A DNA stretch of 24,514 nucleotides from CAVRZY01 sp963725415 (GTDB taxonomy: Bacteria > Acidobacteriota > Terriglobia > Bryobacterales > Bryobacteraceae): the NCBI GenBank assembly GCA_963725415.1, contig CAVRZY010000251.1:1-24514 (forward strand), given 5' to 3'. The position numbers and the translations under genes were made by a program. Below the pieces are notes generated by a model. It searched no databases. It had not been told where the DNA came from and worked only from the letters and a program-made list of their open reading frames with translations. Position 1 is the first letter of the stretch, and the number at the start of each line of letters is the position of its first letter. Positions 1-8,839 of this stretch are shown piece after piece.

Positions 1-89
1 CGTGTGGGCAGGACTGCCACCGGATTCCTGCGCGACCTCGTTGACGACGATGCGACGGTTACCCTGGATTCGGTGAGCCTGGATGCTCG

Positions 90-557
90 TTGTACGCCCT
101 CCGCAGGGCCGGTTGGCAGTATGAAGTCGACGCCCGCGATGGTCGCACGCCGCATCCGGATTCCGTTGCGGGCATCCAGGCGCAGACGGCGCTGGTGAAC
201 GACACGATGAACCGCCAGCGAGGCGACGTGGCATTCACTGTCCGCATGGCAGCGGACTACCAGTTTCGCTTCAGCATCTGCCAGTACACTTTCCGGCTGC
301 AGACCAGCGAGGGGAGATTCCTCTCGCCCTACACGTGCATCCCGACCTTCACGGAGGACATCAGTCGTCCGTCGTCCACCGCGGATTACGAGCCGAGATT
401 CGCCTTCTACGATGAGACGGGCAAGCCGCTCGTCAGCACGAACACCAAGTGGCTGCAACTCTGGATACTGTCCAGGGGCGAGCGGCGGGCCTGGGTGTCC
501 TGGACGGTTGACCCTTCAGGGGCTGCCCCGCGGATGACCTCCGACAAGAAACGGTAG
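90..557 (+). CDS. Hypothetical protein, probably 5'-truncated or frameshifted
   Basis: The reading frame is open from about 45 and ends with TAG at 557. The 155-residue translation has normal composition, with phrases such as VAFTVRMAADYQFRF and RFAFYDETGKPLVST, so it is probably real. I recognise no family, membrane segment or catalytic motif. The only in-frame start is a TTG at 90 with no convincing ribosome binding site. A second open frame from base 4 (GFLRDLVDDDATVTLDSVSLD) may be the true N-terminus, joined by a one-base shift near 85-90, in which case the gene begins before the window. The product may be a phage structural or cargo protein, but nothing in the sequence shows this. Confidence 0.5.
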   Translation: MYALRRAGWQYEVDARDGRTPHPDSVAGIQAQTALVNDTMNRQRGDVAFTVRMAADYQFRFSICQYTFRLQTSEGRFLSPYTCIPTFTEDISRPSSTADYEPRFAFYDETGKPLVSTNTKWLQLWILSRGERRAWVSWTVDPSGAAPRMTSDKKR

Positions 558-1590
558 GCTTGCGGCTGCGCGAACCGCGAATGGCGCGAGTTGGACCGAG
601 ACGAGGACAAGTTCTGTCGTCGAGACGGGACCTGCGCAGATGCGTAACGCTCGTGCCCGCTGTGCGACGTTAGATGATGATGCGGATCAGTTCTCGATGG
701 CCGCGTCGAGGATCATGAGCGGCACCGGCCACTGGCTGTGTGGCCGTGACAGCCTAGCGGCGCCAGTATGATGTGAACGCCGTCGCGTCGTGCCTGCGGG
801 GCGGAAGCGTGCGATCCCGGCGCAACAGAAAGCGCCACCGCACGAGGGGGATGCAACCACCGGGGAAGTGGTTGGTCGCACGATGGCGCGGCTTGACTAC
901 AGCACAATACCCCGTGGACTGCCAGCATCTACCCCGCGCGGCCAATGGCGGGGCTGTGCGCGGGGCCGCGGTGCGCATTCGTTGCCCAGGGAAGCTGCGC
1001 GCCCTGGGCCGGATGCCCGGCCCTCACAGAAGGGGGGTTTCGCAGAGCCGCGCCACGCTGGCGGGTGCGGCGGCCCCGGCGCACCCCTTGGCCAGCAACC
1101 CGCCCGACAAGGTGCGTGCCCCCTGCGGCACGGCCTGATGCCCAACCCCTACAGAATGCCCGGAAACCCCGCTTGAGACAGACGATTCTGCGAGCGGAGC
1201 CCTTGGCGCACCCCTTGGCAGGGAGGTGAGCGATGGCCGGCCCAGACTCGAGGATGCTGAGTCGCCGCCCCGCCCGACCCGTCCGCCTACCCGGATCGTA
1301 TCGGCGGCCGCCAACCTGCGTGAGGGAGGGTCGGCCGTGCGTGGGACCGAGGGTACGCGGCGTCGGACTGGCTCACGCCTTTCGGGACCGAACCAGGCAC
1401 CCGCAGGAAAGCCCGCAGACCTTAAGCTAAAGGGCCAGTATGGCCTCGGTTTCGGGTGTTCGCGCCGTGAGAGGGGTAAGACGGCTTGCCCGCCCCAAGG
1501 GGCTACTGCTCACTCTACTAGCGCCCTCAGAGCGCATTCTCCGCACGGCCGTCATGCTTCGCCCGAGTCCGGCGCGCGGGTCACGCGCCT
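558..1590. other. GC-rich stretch without a recognisable gene
   Basis: About 1 kb of very GC-rich sequence. Open frames exist on both strands, but their translations are dominated by Arg, Pro, Gly and Ala with no motif or sensible start, as expected of chance frames at this base composition. A 15-bp direct repeat, GGCGCACCCCTTGGC, occurs at 1078-1092 and 1205-1219. An open frame at 1226-1594 follows a GGGAGG-like site, but its product (low complexity, Arg/Ser/Pro-rich) is not convincing. The stretch may hold decayed phage genes broken by further indels, or untranslated sequence. Confidence 0.4.
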
Positions 1591-2224
1591 TTAGGCCGCT
1601 CCACGTCCGCCGGCCCCGGCGCTGCCAGACTCCTTCTCCAGTTCCTCGCGTAGGGCACCGGTTTGAACGGCCTCAAGGAAATCAATGGCCTCTTGCGCCT
1701 GTGCGGGGCTGAGCTTCCTCATTTCACGCTCCATGAGTATGCCCGGGTTATCGATCACCAGCTCGTCGGGCACCCGCCGGACGATCCCCAAGGACTGCAG
1801 GAGCCGTATCTGGTCGGCCTGGAGATCCAATACGGTCCGCAGGAAGCGCGCCCTCGCCGGCGAGCCCTTGGGGGCCTGCAGGAACTCCTGCCAGGCGTGC
1901 CGCGCCACCTCCGTGCTCGTCGCTTGGACCTGGGCGGCCGCCTCCAGGACGGCCTCCTCCAGCCGGCCCTCGCGGCGCAGGTGGCCGTCGCACCCTCCGG
2001 CGCACCACGGCCAGGTCCCGCTCCACCGTCCGCTTGGCGACCCCCACCACCTCGGCGATCTCGGCCGAGGTGAGCTTGCGGGCCACCGCCAACGCCCAGA
2101 TCCGGCGGCGCCGGTCGTCCGCCTCGGGCTGCGTGCTCGGGGCGGGGCCGGCCCCGCCTGGGGGCCTTGCTGGGCGCGCGCCGGGCCCGGTGCAGTCTTT
2201 AGAATCGCCGCCAGTTTGTGCCAT
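1591..2224 (-). CDS. Helix-turn-helix DNA-binding protein, phage-associated (frameshifted)
   Basis: From ATG at 2224 (MAQTGG) the product has a Pro/Ala-rich N-terminus. A clear HTH follows around residues 35-65, with the core KLTSAEIAEVVGVAKRTVE. A one-base frame change near 2005 leads into an alpha-helical C-terminal region (QEFLQAPKGSPARARFLRTV, then KLSPAQAQEAIDFLEAVQTG) that ends at 1591. Total length is about 211 residues. It lies just downstream of the ParB-methyltransferase gene on the same strand, the usual place for a small phage terminase subunit or a phage regulator. The HTH plus helical tail would suit a terminase small subunit, but I cannot confirm this. An alternative start in another frame is ATG at 2286, which overlaps a possible methyltransferase stop as ATGA. 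Confidence 0.55.
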
Positions 2225-2282
2225 CTTCGCGACCTCCGCTGCGCTTCGTTGGTCTCGCCGACTTCGGCGCCCGACCCTGCGC

Positions 2283-3582
2283 TCATCTGCAGGCCCGAAC
2301 CGCCCCTCGATCCAGGCCCGCAAGCGCTCTCGCCCGTCTCGGCTTCCCAGCGGGCGAGGATCACGTCGCAGTAGCGCGCGTCCAGGTCCATGCCGTAGCA
2401 GGTCCGCCCGGTGCGCTCGGCGGCGATGATCGCCGTGCCCGAGCCCAGGAAGGGGTCGACCACCAGCTGCCCGGGCTCGGTGGCGTTGGTGATCGCCCGC
2501 TCGATCAGCGCCAGCGGCTTCATGGTGGGATGCAGCTCGTTGCGCGCCGGCTTGTCGTGCTCCCAGACGGTGCGCTCGTTGGTGGGGCCGTGCCAGCGGG
2601 GAGCTTCGCCCTGCTTGTGGCGCGTAGAAGCAGGGCTCGTACCAGTGCTTGTACTGGGCGAAGAGCGCGCCGGCGCCGTTGTTCTTGACCCACACCAGGA
2701 GGTTGCGCTCCTGCCAGCCGGCCTCGTTCCAGGCAGTGCAGCACATCGCGCAGGTGCGCGGAGGCGAACCAGAGGTAGAGCGGCGCCTTCTCATCGCTGT
2801 GCTGGTGGGCCAGCGACAGGCTGGCGATGAGCAGCTCGCGGTAGGCCTCGGGCGTCATGTCGTCCCAGTAGGCGTCCGACGGCTGATCCACGCCGCGGCG
2901 CGCCTTGGCGATGCGCTCTTCCTGGGCGGCGCGGCCGCCGACAGTAGTTGACGGCATAGGGCGGATCGGTGACCACCGCCTGGGCCACCTGCCCGTCCAT
3001 CAGCCGCTCCCAGTTCTCCGGGACCGTGCAGTCGCCGCAGAGCAGCCGGTGGCGGCCCAGGGGCCAGAGTTCTCCCGGCTGGACGCGGGTGAGGACGTCG
3101 GCGCCTGGCCTCGGCCTCGGCCATCGCCTCCTCGGCGTCGAAGTCCTCGCTCCCTGGGGTTCGCCGCGTTCACCTCGGCGAGCAGGGCCAGCAGGTCTTC
3201 CTCGCCATAGCCCGTCGCCGCCAGGATGGTCGCCGGCCTCCGCGTCCTTGAGCAGCGCCAGCAGCGCCTCCTCGTCGTCCTCCGCCAGCTCGTTGGCTGC
3301 GGTTGTCGATGGCCAGGAACGCCTCGGGGTAGGGGCCGTCATAGACGTGGCACGGCGATCTCGCGTCCAGCCCTCGGCGCTGGCCGCCTCGACCAGGCCG
3401 TGGCCGGCGAGGATGGTGCCGTCGGGGGTGATGACCACGGGCTTCTGCTGGCCGTGGATGCGGAGCGAATCGCGCAGCACGGCGAGCTGGCGCTCGGGGT
3501 GGCGGCGGTAGTTGCGGGGGTGGGGGCGGAGCAGATCGAGCGGCCGCTGTTCCATCAAGAGTGGTGCCGACAGTTGCGCCAT
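2283..3582 (-). CDS. ParB-like nuclease domain plus DNA methyltransferase (multiple frameshifts)
   Basis: The product is a DNA N4-cytosine/N6-adenine methyltransferase fused behind a ParB/Srx-type domain, as found on many prophages. ATG at 3582 follows a strong GAGGAGG site. The first ~70 residues are ParB-like (LLRPHPRNYRRHPE, then KPVVITPDGTILAGHG). The methylase part shows the catalytic motif TDPPYAVNY (near 2960), then ELHPTMKP (near 2523) and the AdoMet motif VVDPFLGSGT (near 2460), followed by GRTCYGMDLDARYCDVILAR. Motif IV before motif I is the beta-class order. Length (about 430 codons) suits the family. Reading it through needs frame changes near 3355, 3300, 3230, 3130, 2950, 2740 and 2600. 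The last codons are uncertain; a TGA at 2283-2285 is one candidate stop. All motifs survive in order, so sequence error is a better explanation than decay. It probably modifies phage or host DNA. Confidence 0.8.
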
Positions 3583-3604
3583 GGCGCACCTCCTCAGAAA
3601 TGCA

Positions 3605-3644
3605 GCAGGCGAGCCATCCCTTGTCGGGGATCTGGCTCGCCTGC
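3605..3644. promoter_or_regulatory. Perfect 12-bp hairpin in the leader of the methyltransferase gene
   Basis: GCAGGCGAGCCA (3605-3616) and its exact complement TGGCTCGCCTGC (3633-3644) flank a 16-nt loop that itself contains TCCC/GGGA. It lies between the small YezD-like gene and the methyltransferase start, about 22 nt before that ATG. No T-run follows it in the minus-strand direction, so it is not a standard intrinsic terminator. It could be an attenuator, an RNA-stability element or a protein-binding hairpin. Confidence 0.6.
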
Positions 3645-3686
3645 GTTGTTCGCTCGGCGTAAACTGGTTGTCTCAGCGTCGGCCGA

Positions 3687-3881
3687 TCAGCCTCGCTCGG
3701 CGCCACTGCGCAGCACGGGATGACGTAACCGCTCAGGCCTAGGCCGTGCGGCCTTCATCTGGACGCAGCGGTCGATACGCTCGATGCGGCCACCGGCTAC
3801 AACCACATGCACATAGCCGAAGCCTGAGTCGGCCGCGAGGCGCTCGACCTCCTGCGCCACATCTTGCGACGAGAACTCCAT
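3687..3881 (-). CDS. Small YezD-like (DUF2292-like) protein
   Basis: A 64-residue product starts at ATG 3881, preceded by a short GAGG site. Its core, FGYVHVVVAGGRIERIDR, resembles the short beta-rich segment of YezD/DUF2292 proteins (a Gly-x-Val-x-hydrophobic run, then an xGRxxxI motif). The function of that family is unknown. It is probably the first gene of the minus-strand set that includes the methyltransferase and HTH protein, given the promoter just upstream and the same orientation. The C-terminal ~20 residues are Arg/Pro-rich and could come from a downstream frame error. Assignment rests on a short similarity judged by eye. Confidence 0.5.
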   Translation of the reverse strand: MEFSSQDVAQEVERLAADSGFGYVHVVVAGGRIERIDRCVQMKAARPRPERLRHPVLRSGAERG

Positions 3882-3897
3882 GAGACCTCACATCGAT

Positions 3898-3926
3898 ATT
3901 ATACCAGAAGAAGCGCTTCGTGACTA
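3898..3926 (-). promoter_or_regulatory. Sigma70-type promoter with palindromic operator in the spacer
   Basis: On the minus strand, TAGTCA (3921-3926) and a perfect TATAAT (3898-3903) are separated by 17 bp. The spacer contains the perfect palindrome GAAGCGCTTC (3910-3919), which is placed like a repressor operator. The start codon at 3881 is only about 10 nt past the expected transcription start, so the leader would be very short. Confidence 0.5.
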
Positions 3927-4045
3927 TGCCACCAGGCGCTTTGCTCTAGGCGACGGTAGCATGGCACTCTCTTCGCAGGTCGGATGATCCAGCCAGATTC
4001 CTTCGGGTAGACTGGCACCGCTGCACGCCCTGATGGGGGCGCGGG

Positions 4046-5098
4046 TCAACCGCGCGACCTCGCCTCTTCGCGCTCCTGCCGTTTCTTGTCACGAAAGCGT
4101 CTTTGCTGCACCGCTCCACGGATCTTCCGCGTGCTACAGGCATCGCAGTAGCGTCGCTTGCGATCACGCCACGGAAAGGGCTGGGAACAGTTGACGCATG
4201 TCGCCATGCGGAATACCCCGAAGGCGGCGGCGGAGCCAAGGTAATCGAGCAGTTCGCCGACCGGCCCCGCAACAGTGGGCTTGCCCTCTTCGCCTTCGTC
4301 CAACACCAGCCGCAGAGACGCCAGGCGATTCGCGACGAAGAGCTGGGAACCCGGCCATTCGGGATGGTCATGCACGGCGGCGAGCATCAGGGCCGCCCAC
4401 ACGTAGAAGGCCACAGGCGGTGGCACACGGTGCGCCATGAAGCTCGGCTGCGCGCTGGCCGCCTTGGTGGCCCACCTTCGCCAGGCGTCCGGCCACAGGA
4501 AACGCTCGTTGCCAAGCCGAGAACGCAGCGGGTGCAGGCCCGCGGCCGGCCCAGCTACGGCCAACCCGCGTTCCTCCGTAGCGCCGCACCACAGCCCAAA
4601 GTCCCGCACCAGCTCGCCGTAGTCACTGACAAAAGCAACAACTTCGCTCTGCACCTCCGGACGCTGAACGGCCAAGAAGCAGAGCTCGGCTAGCGAGCTG
4701 GTGCGCGCTGAGCGCCCTTTTTCTGGCCTTCGCAGGGCATAGTATCGCCCCGCCGCCCATTCCAAGCGGCCGGCGCCTCCCGCACTCCTGACCACGTGGT
4801 GAAGGGCCAGGAGAGCCTCCTGGGCCTTGTCTTTGGAGAGGGGATACACCTCACCCCACGAGACTGGCACACCCTGCTCCCGCAGAGCGGCAAGGCGGGG
4901 GTCATCGCTTCTCCGCGAGCCCTTGCGCAAAGGCTTGCGTGATACGGGGAACACCACGAGTCCCTCAGGCGGTCGCGGCAACCGCGGCCTCCCATCGCCA
5001 GCGCCCTCAAGCTTGCGCTCGTGGAACTCCCGCGCTGGCTGAACCTCAGCTCCTCCCCGTCTCGACCACCAGAGCGGGTACGCCAGTACTCTATCCAC
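4046..5098 (-). CDS. Hypothetical protein with C-terminal zinc-finger motif (CGNR-like)
   Basis: A single unbroken 350-residue frame starts at GTG 5098, preceded by GGGGGAG seven bases away. The first ~290 residues match no family I know; they are rich in Trp, Leu and Arg, without membrane segments. Around residues 300-335 lies CVNCSQPFPWRDRKRRYC-DAC, a CxxC...CxxC zinc-binding pair followed by a very basic helix (QQRRFRDKKRQEREEARSRG). This layout resembles the C-terminal zinc ribbon of CGNR-type proteins and suggests nucleic-acid binding. The gene diverges from the excisionase-type gene at 5210, an arrangement typical of phage regulatory regions. A second open frame on the same strand from 5178 (MYFQVAEWPSFEIYLRYAY) might be a genuine N-terminal extension after a one-base shift. 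Confidence 0.65.
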   Translation of the reverse strand: MDRVLAYPLWWSRRGGAEVQPAREFHERKLEGAGDGRPRLPRPPEGLVVFPVSRKPLRKGSRRSDDPRLAALREQGVPVSWGEVYPLSKDKAQEALLALHHVVRSAGGAGRLEWAAGRYYALRRPEKGRSARTSSLAELCFLAVQRPEVQSEVVAFVSDYGELVRDFGLWCGATEERGLAVAGPAAGLHPLRSRLGNERFLWPDAWRRWATKAASAQPSFMAHRVPPPVAFYVWAALMLAAVHDHPEWPGSQLFVANRLASLRLVLDEGEEGKPTVAGPVGELLDYLGSAAAFGVFRMATCVNCSQPFPWRDRKRRYCDACSTRKIRGAVQQRRFRDKKRQEREEARSRG

Positions 5099-5120
5099 GA
5101 CTGTTCTCCCCCTCGGAAGT

Positions 5121-5165
5121 CGTAAGCATACCGTAAGTATATCTCAAAAGAGGGCCATTCTGCAA
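5121..5165 (-). promoter_or_regulatory. Candidate promoter with two 9-bp direct repeats in the divergent intergenic region
   Basis: On the minus strand, TTGCAG (5160-5165) and TATACT (5136-5141) are 18 bp apart, pointing at the zinc-finger gene. Overlapping and following the -10 are the direct repeats CGTAAGCAT (5121-5129) and CGTAAGTAT (5132-5140, plus-strand sense). They are 11 bp apart start to start, about one helical turn, as expected for a repressor bound side by side. The divergent HTH protein at 5210 is an obvious candidate ligand, but this is inference. Confidence 0.35.
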
Positions 5166-5209
5166 CCTGGAAATACATAAGGGAACGCTATGAGCACAGG
5201 AGGAACGCG

Positions 5210-5464
5210 ATGTCTCTCGTGGATCACGATGGCTTGGAAATCGCCGTGGTGACGGTGCCGGAAGCCGCTCGCATCCTGGGGATAGGCCGCGTTAGCGCTT
5301 ACCGTGCCGTGGCGCGGGGCGAACTGCCTGCGCTTCGGTTCGGGAGGAGGGTCGTCGTACCGAAGGCGCTGCTCGACGGCATCCTGCGAAAGCCGAATGC
5401 CTGCGCGCGCAAACGAGAGCGCGCCCTCAAGCCTTTCTCACGCCGCAAAGGACAGGCCAGATGA
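5210..5464 (+). CDS. Excisionase-family helix-turn-helix protein
   Basis: An 84-residue product starts at ATG 5210 after a good AGGAGG site six bases upstream. Residues 14-60 form a winged HTH of the excisionase/MerR-like type (HTH_17): VTVPEAARILGIGRVSAYRA, then GELPALRFGRRVVVPKALLD. Such proteins bind DNA beside attachment sites or act as small phage regulators. The C-terminal tail is Lys/Arg-rich. It is the first gene of the plus-strand set leading to the primase-like protein and the serine recombinase, so a role as recombination directionality factor or regulator is plausible. Its stop overlaps the ATGATG of the next frame. Confidence 0.8.
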   Translation: MSLVDHDGLEIAVVTVPEAARILGIGRVSAYRAVARGELPALRFGRRVVVPKALLDGILRKPNACARKRERALKPFSRRKGQAR

Positions 5465-5589
5465 TGCGAGTCGTGCCGCCAACACCCGCTGCTGCGCCTT
5501 TTCCTTACCATGAGGGATCGGGCTATCCAGGAAGCGAACGGCAAGCGCCCGTGGCGCCAGAGAGTCGCGGAGATGGAGCCCGGGGAATG
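5461..5589 (+). CDS. Possible small phage protein (frame uncertain)
   Basis: ATGATG at 5461 overlaps the stop of the excisionase-type gene. One frame from there gives a Pro-rich 69-residue product ending at 5670. A one-base shift soon after the start instead gives a more protein-like sequence, PLLRLFLTMRDRAIQEANGK followed by RPWRQRVAEMEPGE, ending at TGA 5587-5589. The latter has better amino-acid composition. I do not recognise a family, and the feature may not be a gene. Confidence 0.25.
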
Positions 5590-5673
5590 ACGTGGGCCAT
5601 CGGTCGAGGAGGAAGGCACCAAGTGACTCCCGGTCGGAGCAAGTGCCTGCACTTGGCGAAGTGGAGATAGACC

Positions 5674-6591
5674 GTGGACCCCGATTCGACGCCAGCGCCT
5701 GAAGGCATCCGAAGCAACGACGAGTCCCTGGACCTCCGGGAGGACCCCGACTACCAGCGCTTCGTCACAGGAGAGGCGGCGGATCTGGCACGTTCCTGGG
5801 GAGTTCACCCGCACGCAGTAAGGCCCTGCGTATGGCTCCTGCTCCGCAAGCAGGAGCAGCCCGAAGGCGACCGCAACCACCTGTGTTTCGTGCTCGCAGT
5901 CGAGCTCGCCCGCGTCGGGGTATCGCCGACTGACATGACCGCGGCGCTCACCATTTGGGCAGATCGCTGTTGCGACTAACCGCCCTGGGCCGCAGAAGCG
6001 TTCACGGCGCAGGAAGTCGCAGGGGTGGTGCGCAGTGCGTTCCACGTAAAGGCAACACATGGGCTACGCGGCTTCGGGTGCAAGGGCCCGCTCGCCAACT
6101 GCTGCCCGTACCCGATCGCGACCAGGTCGCTTCAATGTCCTTGGACTCGGCACCTGCGGAAGGACCGCCCAGACAGGGAGCCCCTGCTCGACGCGGCCGC
6201 ATGTGCGTGTGAGCACGTGGCGCCGGCGAGCTGGACACGCGAACGTGAGATGTCGGCGCGCTTCGCGCTGGTCAACCTAGCCGCAGAGGAGAAGCGGCGG
6301 GGGCTCAGGCCTTACAGCCCTTTGTTCATCAGCCAGCGTGAGCTCAGTCGGCTGATGGGCGCGGGCTGGGGCCGCAAGCGCGTGATGACGCTGCTGCGGC
6401 ATATGCGCGAAGCCGGCTGGTGCGAGGTGACCGACCATGGGAACGAGTGGGGCGGCCGCGGCCGTCTGGCCACCGAAGTCAGGCGCCTGGAGCCTGGGAG
6501 AGTGGCGCGAGCCGGGCGTGGCCGCGCACCATGGGTTGGTTCGCCCCACGCACGCGAACGAACCACAGACAGGACTGCAGGATGCCGATAA
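5674..6591 (+). CDS. Primase-C-terminal-like protein interrupted by an in-frame TAA
   Basis: GTG at 5674 opens a frame that reaches TAA at 5977-5979 and then continues in the same frame without another stop to 6591. The halves fit one domain. GDRNHLCFVLAVELARVGVS and ALTIWADRC precede the stop; PPWAAEAFTAQEVAGVVRSA and FGCKGPLANCCPYP follow it. This matches the layout of primase C-terminal (PriCT) regions: GxRN, helices, W-x-R...PP, EV..VV.SA, then a Cys-rich segment. The C-terminal third looks like a winged helix (SQRELSRLMGAGWGRKRVMT, then MREAGWCEV). The whole would be about 305 residues, likely a phage or plasmid replication protein. The TAA may be a point mutation, a sequencing error or readthrough. 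Residues after ~270 are low in complexity and may be off frame. Confidence 0.6.
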
Positions 6592-6709
6592 GTGCTGCCA
6601 TCGCTGATGCCTTCTGCCTTCCTGGCGGTCTGGGCGGCCGGGGCCTCGTCTTGGGGCCAGCTACGGCGTGTCGCGCCGGTCGGGCTATCCAGGAACTGGG
6701 GGTGGCGTG

Positions 6710-7025
6710 GTGAGCGCCCCGCGCCACGAACGCGCCCCAGCCCGCGACGCGGCCGAGATGGCTCTTGTCTGCCCTCGCGGAGGCGTTGAGCGATGCGGTC
6801 TTCCGTCGGCTGGTCAGCCCGGAGACTCCATGCGTCATGGTGAGGGCGGACACGGCGGCGGACCGGCCGGAGCCGGAAGGCCAGCAGACGATGAGAAGCG
6901 CTGAGAGGACTGGCCGAGCCGTTGGCGGAGAGCGGCGCCCCTGCTGGTCCTTGGTGGCCCACAAGCGCCCCTGTGGCCAGCAGAAAGCCCCACAAAGGCC
7001 TTGCTATTCCGGGCCACCCGAGTGA
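6710..7025 (+). CDS. Small hypothetical protein before the recombinase (one frame change)
   Basis: GTG at 6710, after a GGGGGTGG stretch, opens VSAPRHERAPARDAAEMAL. A one-base shift near 6765 joins it to SALAEALSDAVFRRLVSPET and onward to TGA at 7023-7025. The joined product is about 105 residues. It ends three bases before the recombinase start, so the two are probably cotranscribed. No family is recognised. The 118 bases between the primase-like gene and this one hold nothing I can name. Confidence 0.35.
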
Positions 7026-7028
7026 TGA

Positions 7029-8820
7029 ATGGGTAGGATGCCAGCCCAAAGGACGATAGCGAGTGCGGTGCTGAGGGCCGCGATCTACGCGCGCTACTCC
7101 AGCGACCTGCAGCGGCCGGCCAGCATCGAGGACCAGGTGCGGCGCTGCCGCGAGTACGCGGAAGCGCGCGGCTGGCAGGTGGCCGCGGAGCACATCTACA
7201 CCGACGAGGCGATCAGCGGCGCCATCGCCAAGGCGCGGCCTGGCTACCAGCGCATGCTCGCCGAGCGGCCAAGAGCGCGCCTTCGACGTCGGTGATCGCC
7301 GACGAGCAGAGCCGCTTCAGCCGCGACCAGGCCGAGGCCTGGCCCTGGAGAAGCGCCTGCGCTTCTGGGGCGTCGGCATGGTGGCCGTCGCCAGCGGCCT
7401 CGACTCGGTCGCCAACCCCAAGGCGGCGAAGATGCTGGTCATGGCGAACGGCATGGCCGCCGCGGCCGAGCGCGACATGAACGCCGAGCGGCAGCGGCGC
7501 TCGCTGGCGGGCTACGTGCTCCGTGGTATGCACGCCGGCGGCGCGCCTTACGGCTACCGCAGCCGGCCGATCATCGAGGGCGGCGACGGCCCCGAAGGGA
7601 CCGGCAAGGTCGTCGGGCACGAACTGGTGATCCACGAGGGCGAGGCGGAGGTCGTCCGCCGCGTCTTCCGGCTCTTCGCCGAGGGCAAGTCGTCGCGGCA
7701 GATCGCCAACCTGCTCAACGCCGAGGGCGTGCCGCCTCCAGGGGCGCGCTGGAAGAACCGCACGACGCGCGTGGCGCGCACCTGGTCGCACACGGCCATC
7801 GCCAGCTCCCCGAAGCGGGGCCTGGGCATCCTCAACCAGGAGAAGTACATCGGCCGCGTGGTCTGGAACCGCACCACCTGGCCGCAGGACCCCGATACGC
7901 GAGCAGCAGGTGAGCCGGCCCGTGCCGCGCGAGGAATGGGTCGAGAAGGAGATCCCGTCGCTGCGCATCGTGCCCCAGGAGCTCTGGGACCAGGTGAAGC
8001 AGCGCCAGGAGTTGCAGCGGCCGTCGCGGCACGGCGCCCTGATGCAGAACAACCGCAACCGACGCCTCCTGTCCGGCCTGCTCAAGTGCCACGAGTGCGG
8101 CTCGAACTACGTCCTGGTGAGCCGGACCCTGTATCGCTGCGGCGGGCGCAACAGCCGCGGGGAGTCGGTGTGCAAGAACCACCTGACCGTGTCGGCGCCG
8201 GCGGCCGAGGAGGCCGTCCTGCGCATGGTGCGCGATGAACTGTATGGGCGGCGCCTCGTGGAGGAGATGAAGCGCCACGTCTCGGCCCAGGTGATCGAGC
8301 AGGCGAAGCGGGCGACGCAAGACCGACACCGGCCGGAAGCGCCTACGGGCCGAACTCGCCGAGATCGAGGCCGGGATGGAACGCCTCGTCGCCGCCATCC
8401 GCGACGGCGCCCTGCCGCGCCGCAGGCTTGTCCAGCATTGGCGCCGAGATGAGCCGCCTGGAGGCGCGCAAGGAACGCTGCGAGGCGGAACTGGCGGGCT
8501 CGCCCGAGAAGGCAGCGGCGGAGTGGGAGGCGCTGCTGTCGTCGGTCCCGGCGGCGGTCGAGGCCTTCGTGGACAACCTGCGCGAGTTGCTGGCGGAGGG
8601 GGACATCGCGCTGGTCAAGCGCCGCCTGGCCGAGGTGGTTCAGGAGATCGTGGTCGAGCCTGCCAGGGGTGAGGCAGAGGGGCGGGAAGCCGCGAGCGCA
8701 GCTGCGCGTCACGGGCTGCCTGGCGCGCGTCCTGGCGCTGGCGGCGGAAAAGAGCAAAATGGTGGTAGCCCCGGAGGGATTCGAACCCTCGATCTCCTGG
8801 CTGAGAACCAGACATCCTAG
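7029..8820 (+). CDS. Large serine recombinase (multiple frameshifts)
   Basis: A site-specific recombinase of the large serine family, which integrates or excises mobile DNA. Starting at ATG 7029, the catalytic domain contains IYARYSSDLQRPASIEDQV with the likely nucleophile Ser24, then ADEQSRFSRDQAEAW and MLVMANGMAAAAERDMNAER. The Recombinase domain has GYVLRGMHAGGAPYGYR and a YIGRVVWNRTTW segment. The zinc ribbon has LLKCHECGSNY...YRCGGRNSRG...CKNH near 8085-8185. A coiled-coil tail follows (MERLVAAIRDG, MSRLEARKERCEAELAG, DIALVKRRLAEVVQEIVVEP). Frame changes are needed near 7268, 7340, 7895, 8320 and 8430. All domains are present in order, so the gene was probably intact. The last frame stops at 8818-8820, inside the opposite-strand tRNA-Glu; another frame entered near 8690 (RAQLRVTGCLARVLALAAEK) would end at 8881. 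Confidence 0.85.
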
Positions 8821-8839
8821 GCCGCTAGACGACGGGGCC
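8763..8839 (-). tRNA. tRNA-Glu (CTC anticodon), CCA encoded
   Basis: On the minus strand, acceptor GGCCCCG pairs with CGGGGCT (one G-U). The D-arm, anticodon arm CTGG-TTCTCAG-CCAG and T-arm GAGGG-TTCGAAT-CCCTC are all intact. The anticodon loop TTCTCAG gives CTC, which reads GAG. CCA is encoded at 8763-8765. The recombinase frame runs into this gene from the other side, suggesting an attachment site here. Confidence 0.93.

Noticed and set aside
1663..3723. Several plus-strand open frames opposite the methyltransferase and HTH genes
   Set aside because: They are antisense shadows in GC-rich DNA, with no motifs, while the minus strand shows canonical methyltransferase motifs.
5977..5979. Recoded stop (selenocysteine or pyrrolysine type) in the primase-like gene
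   Set aside because: Those use TGA or TAG, not TAA, and other genes in the window end normally at TAA. Readthrough is kept only as a minor possibility.
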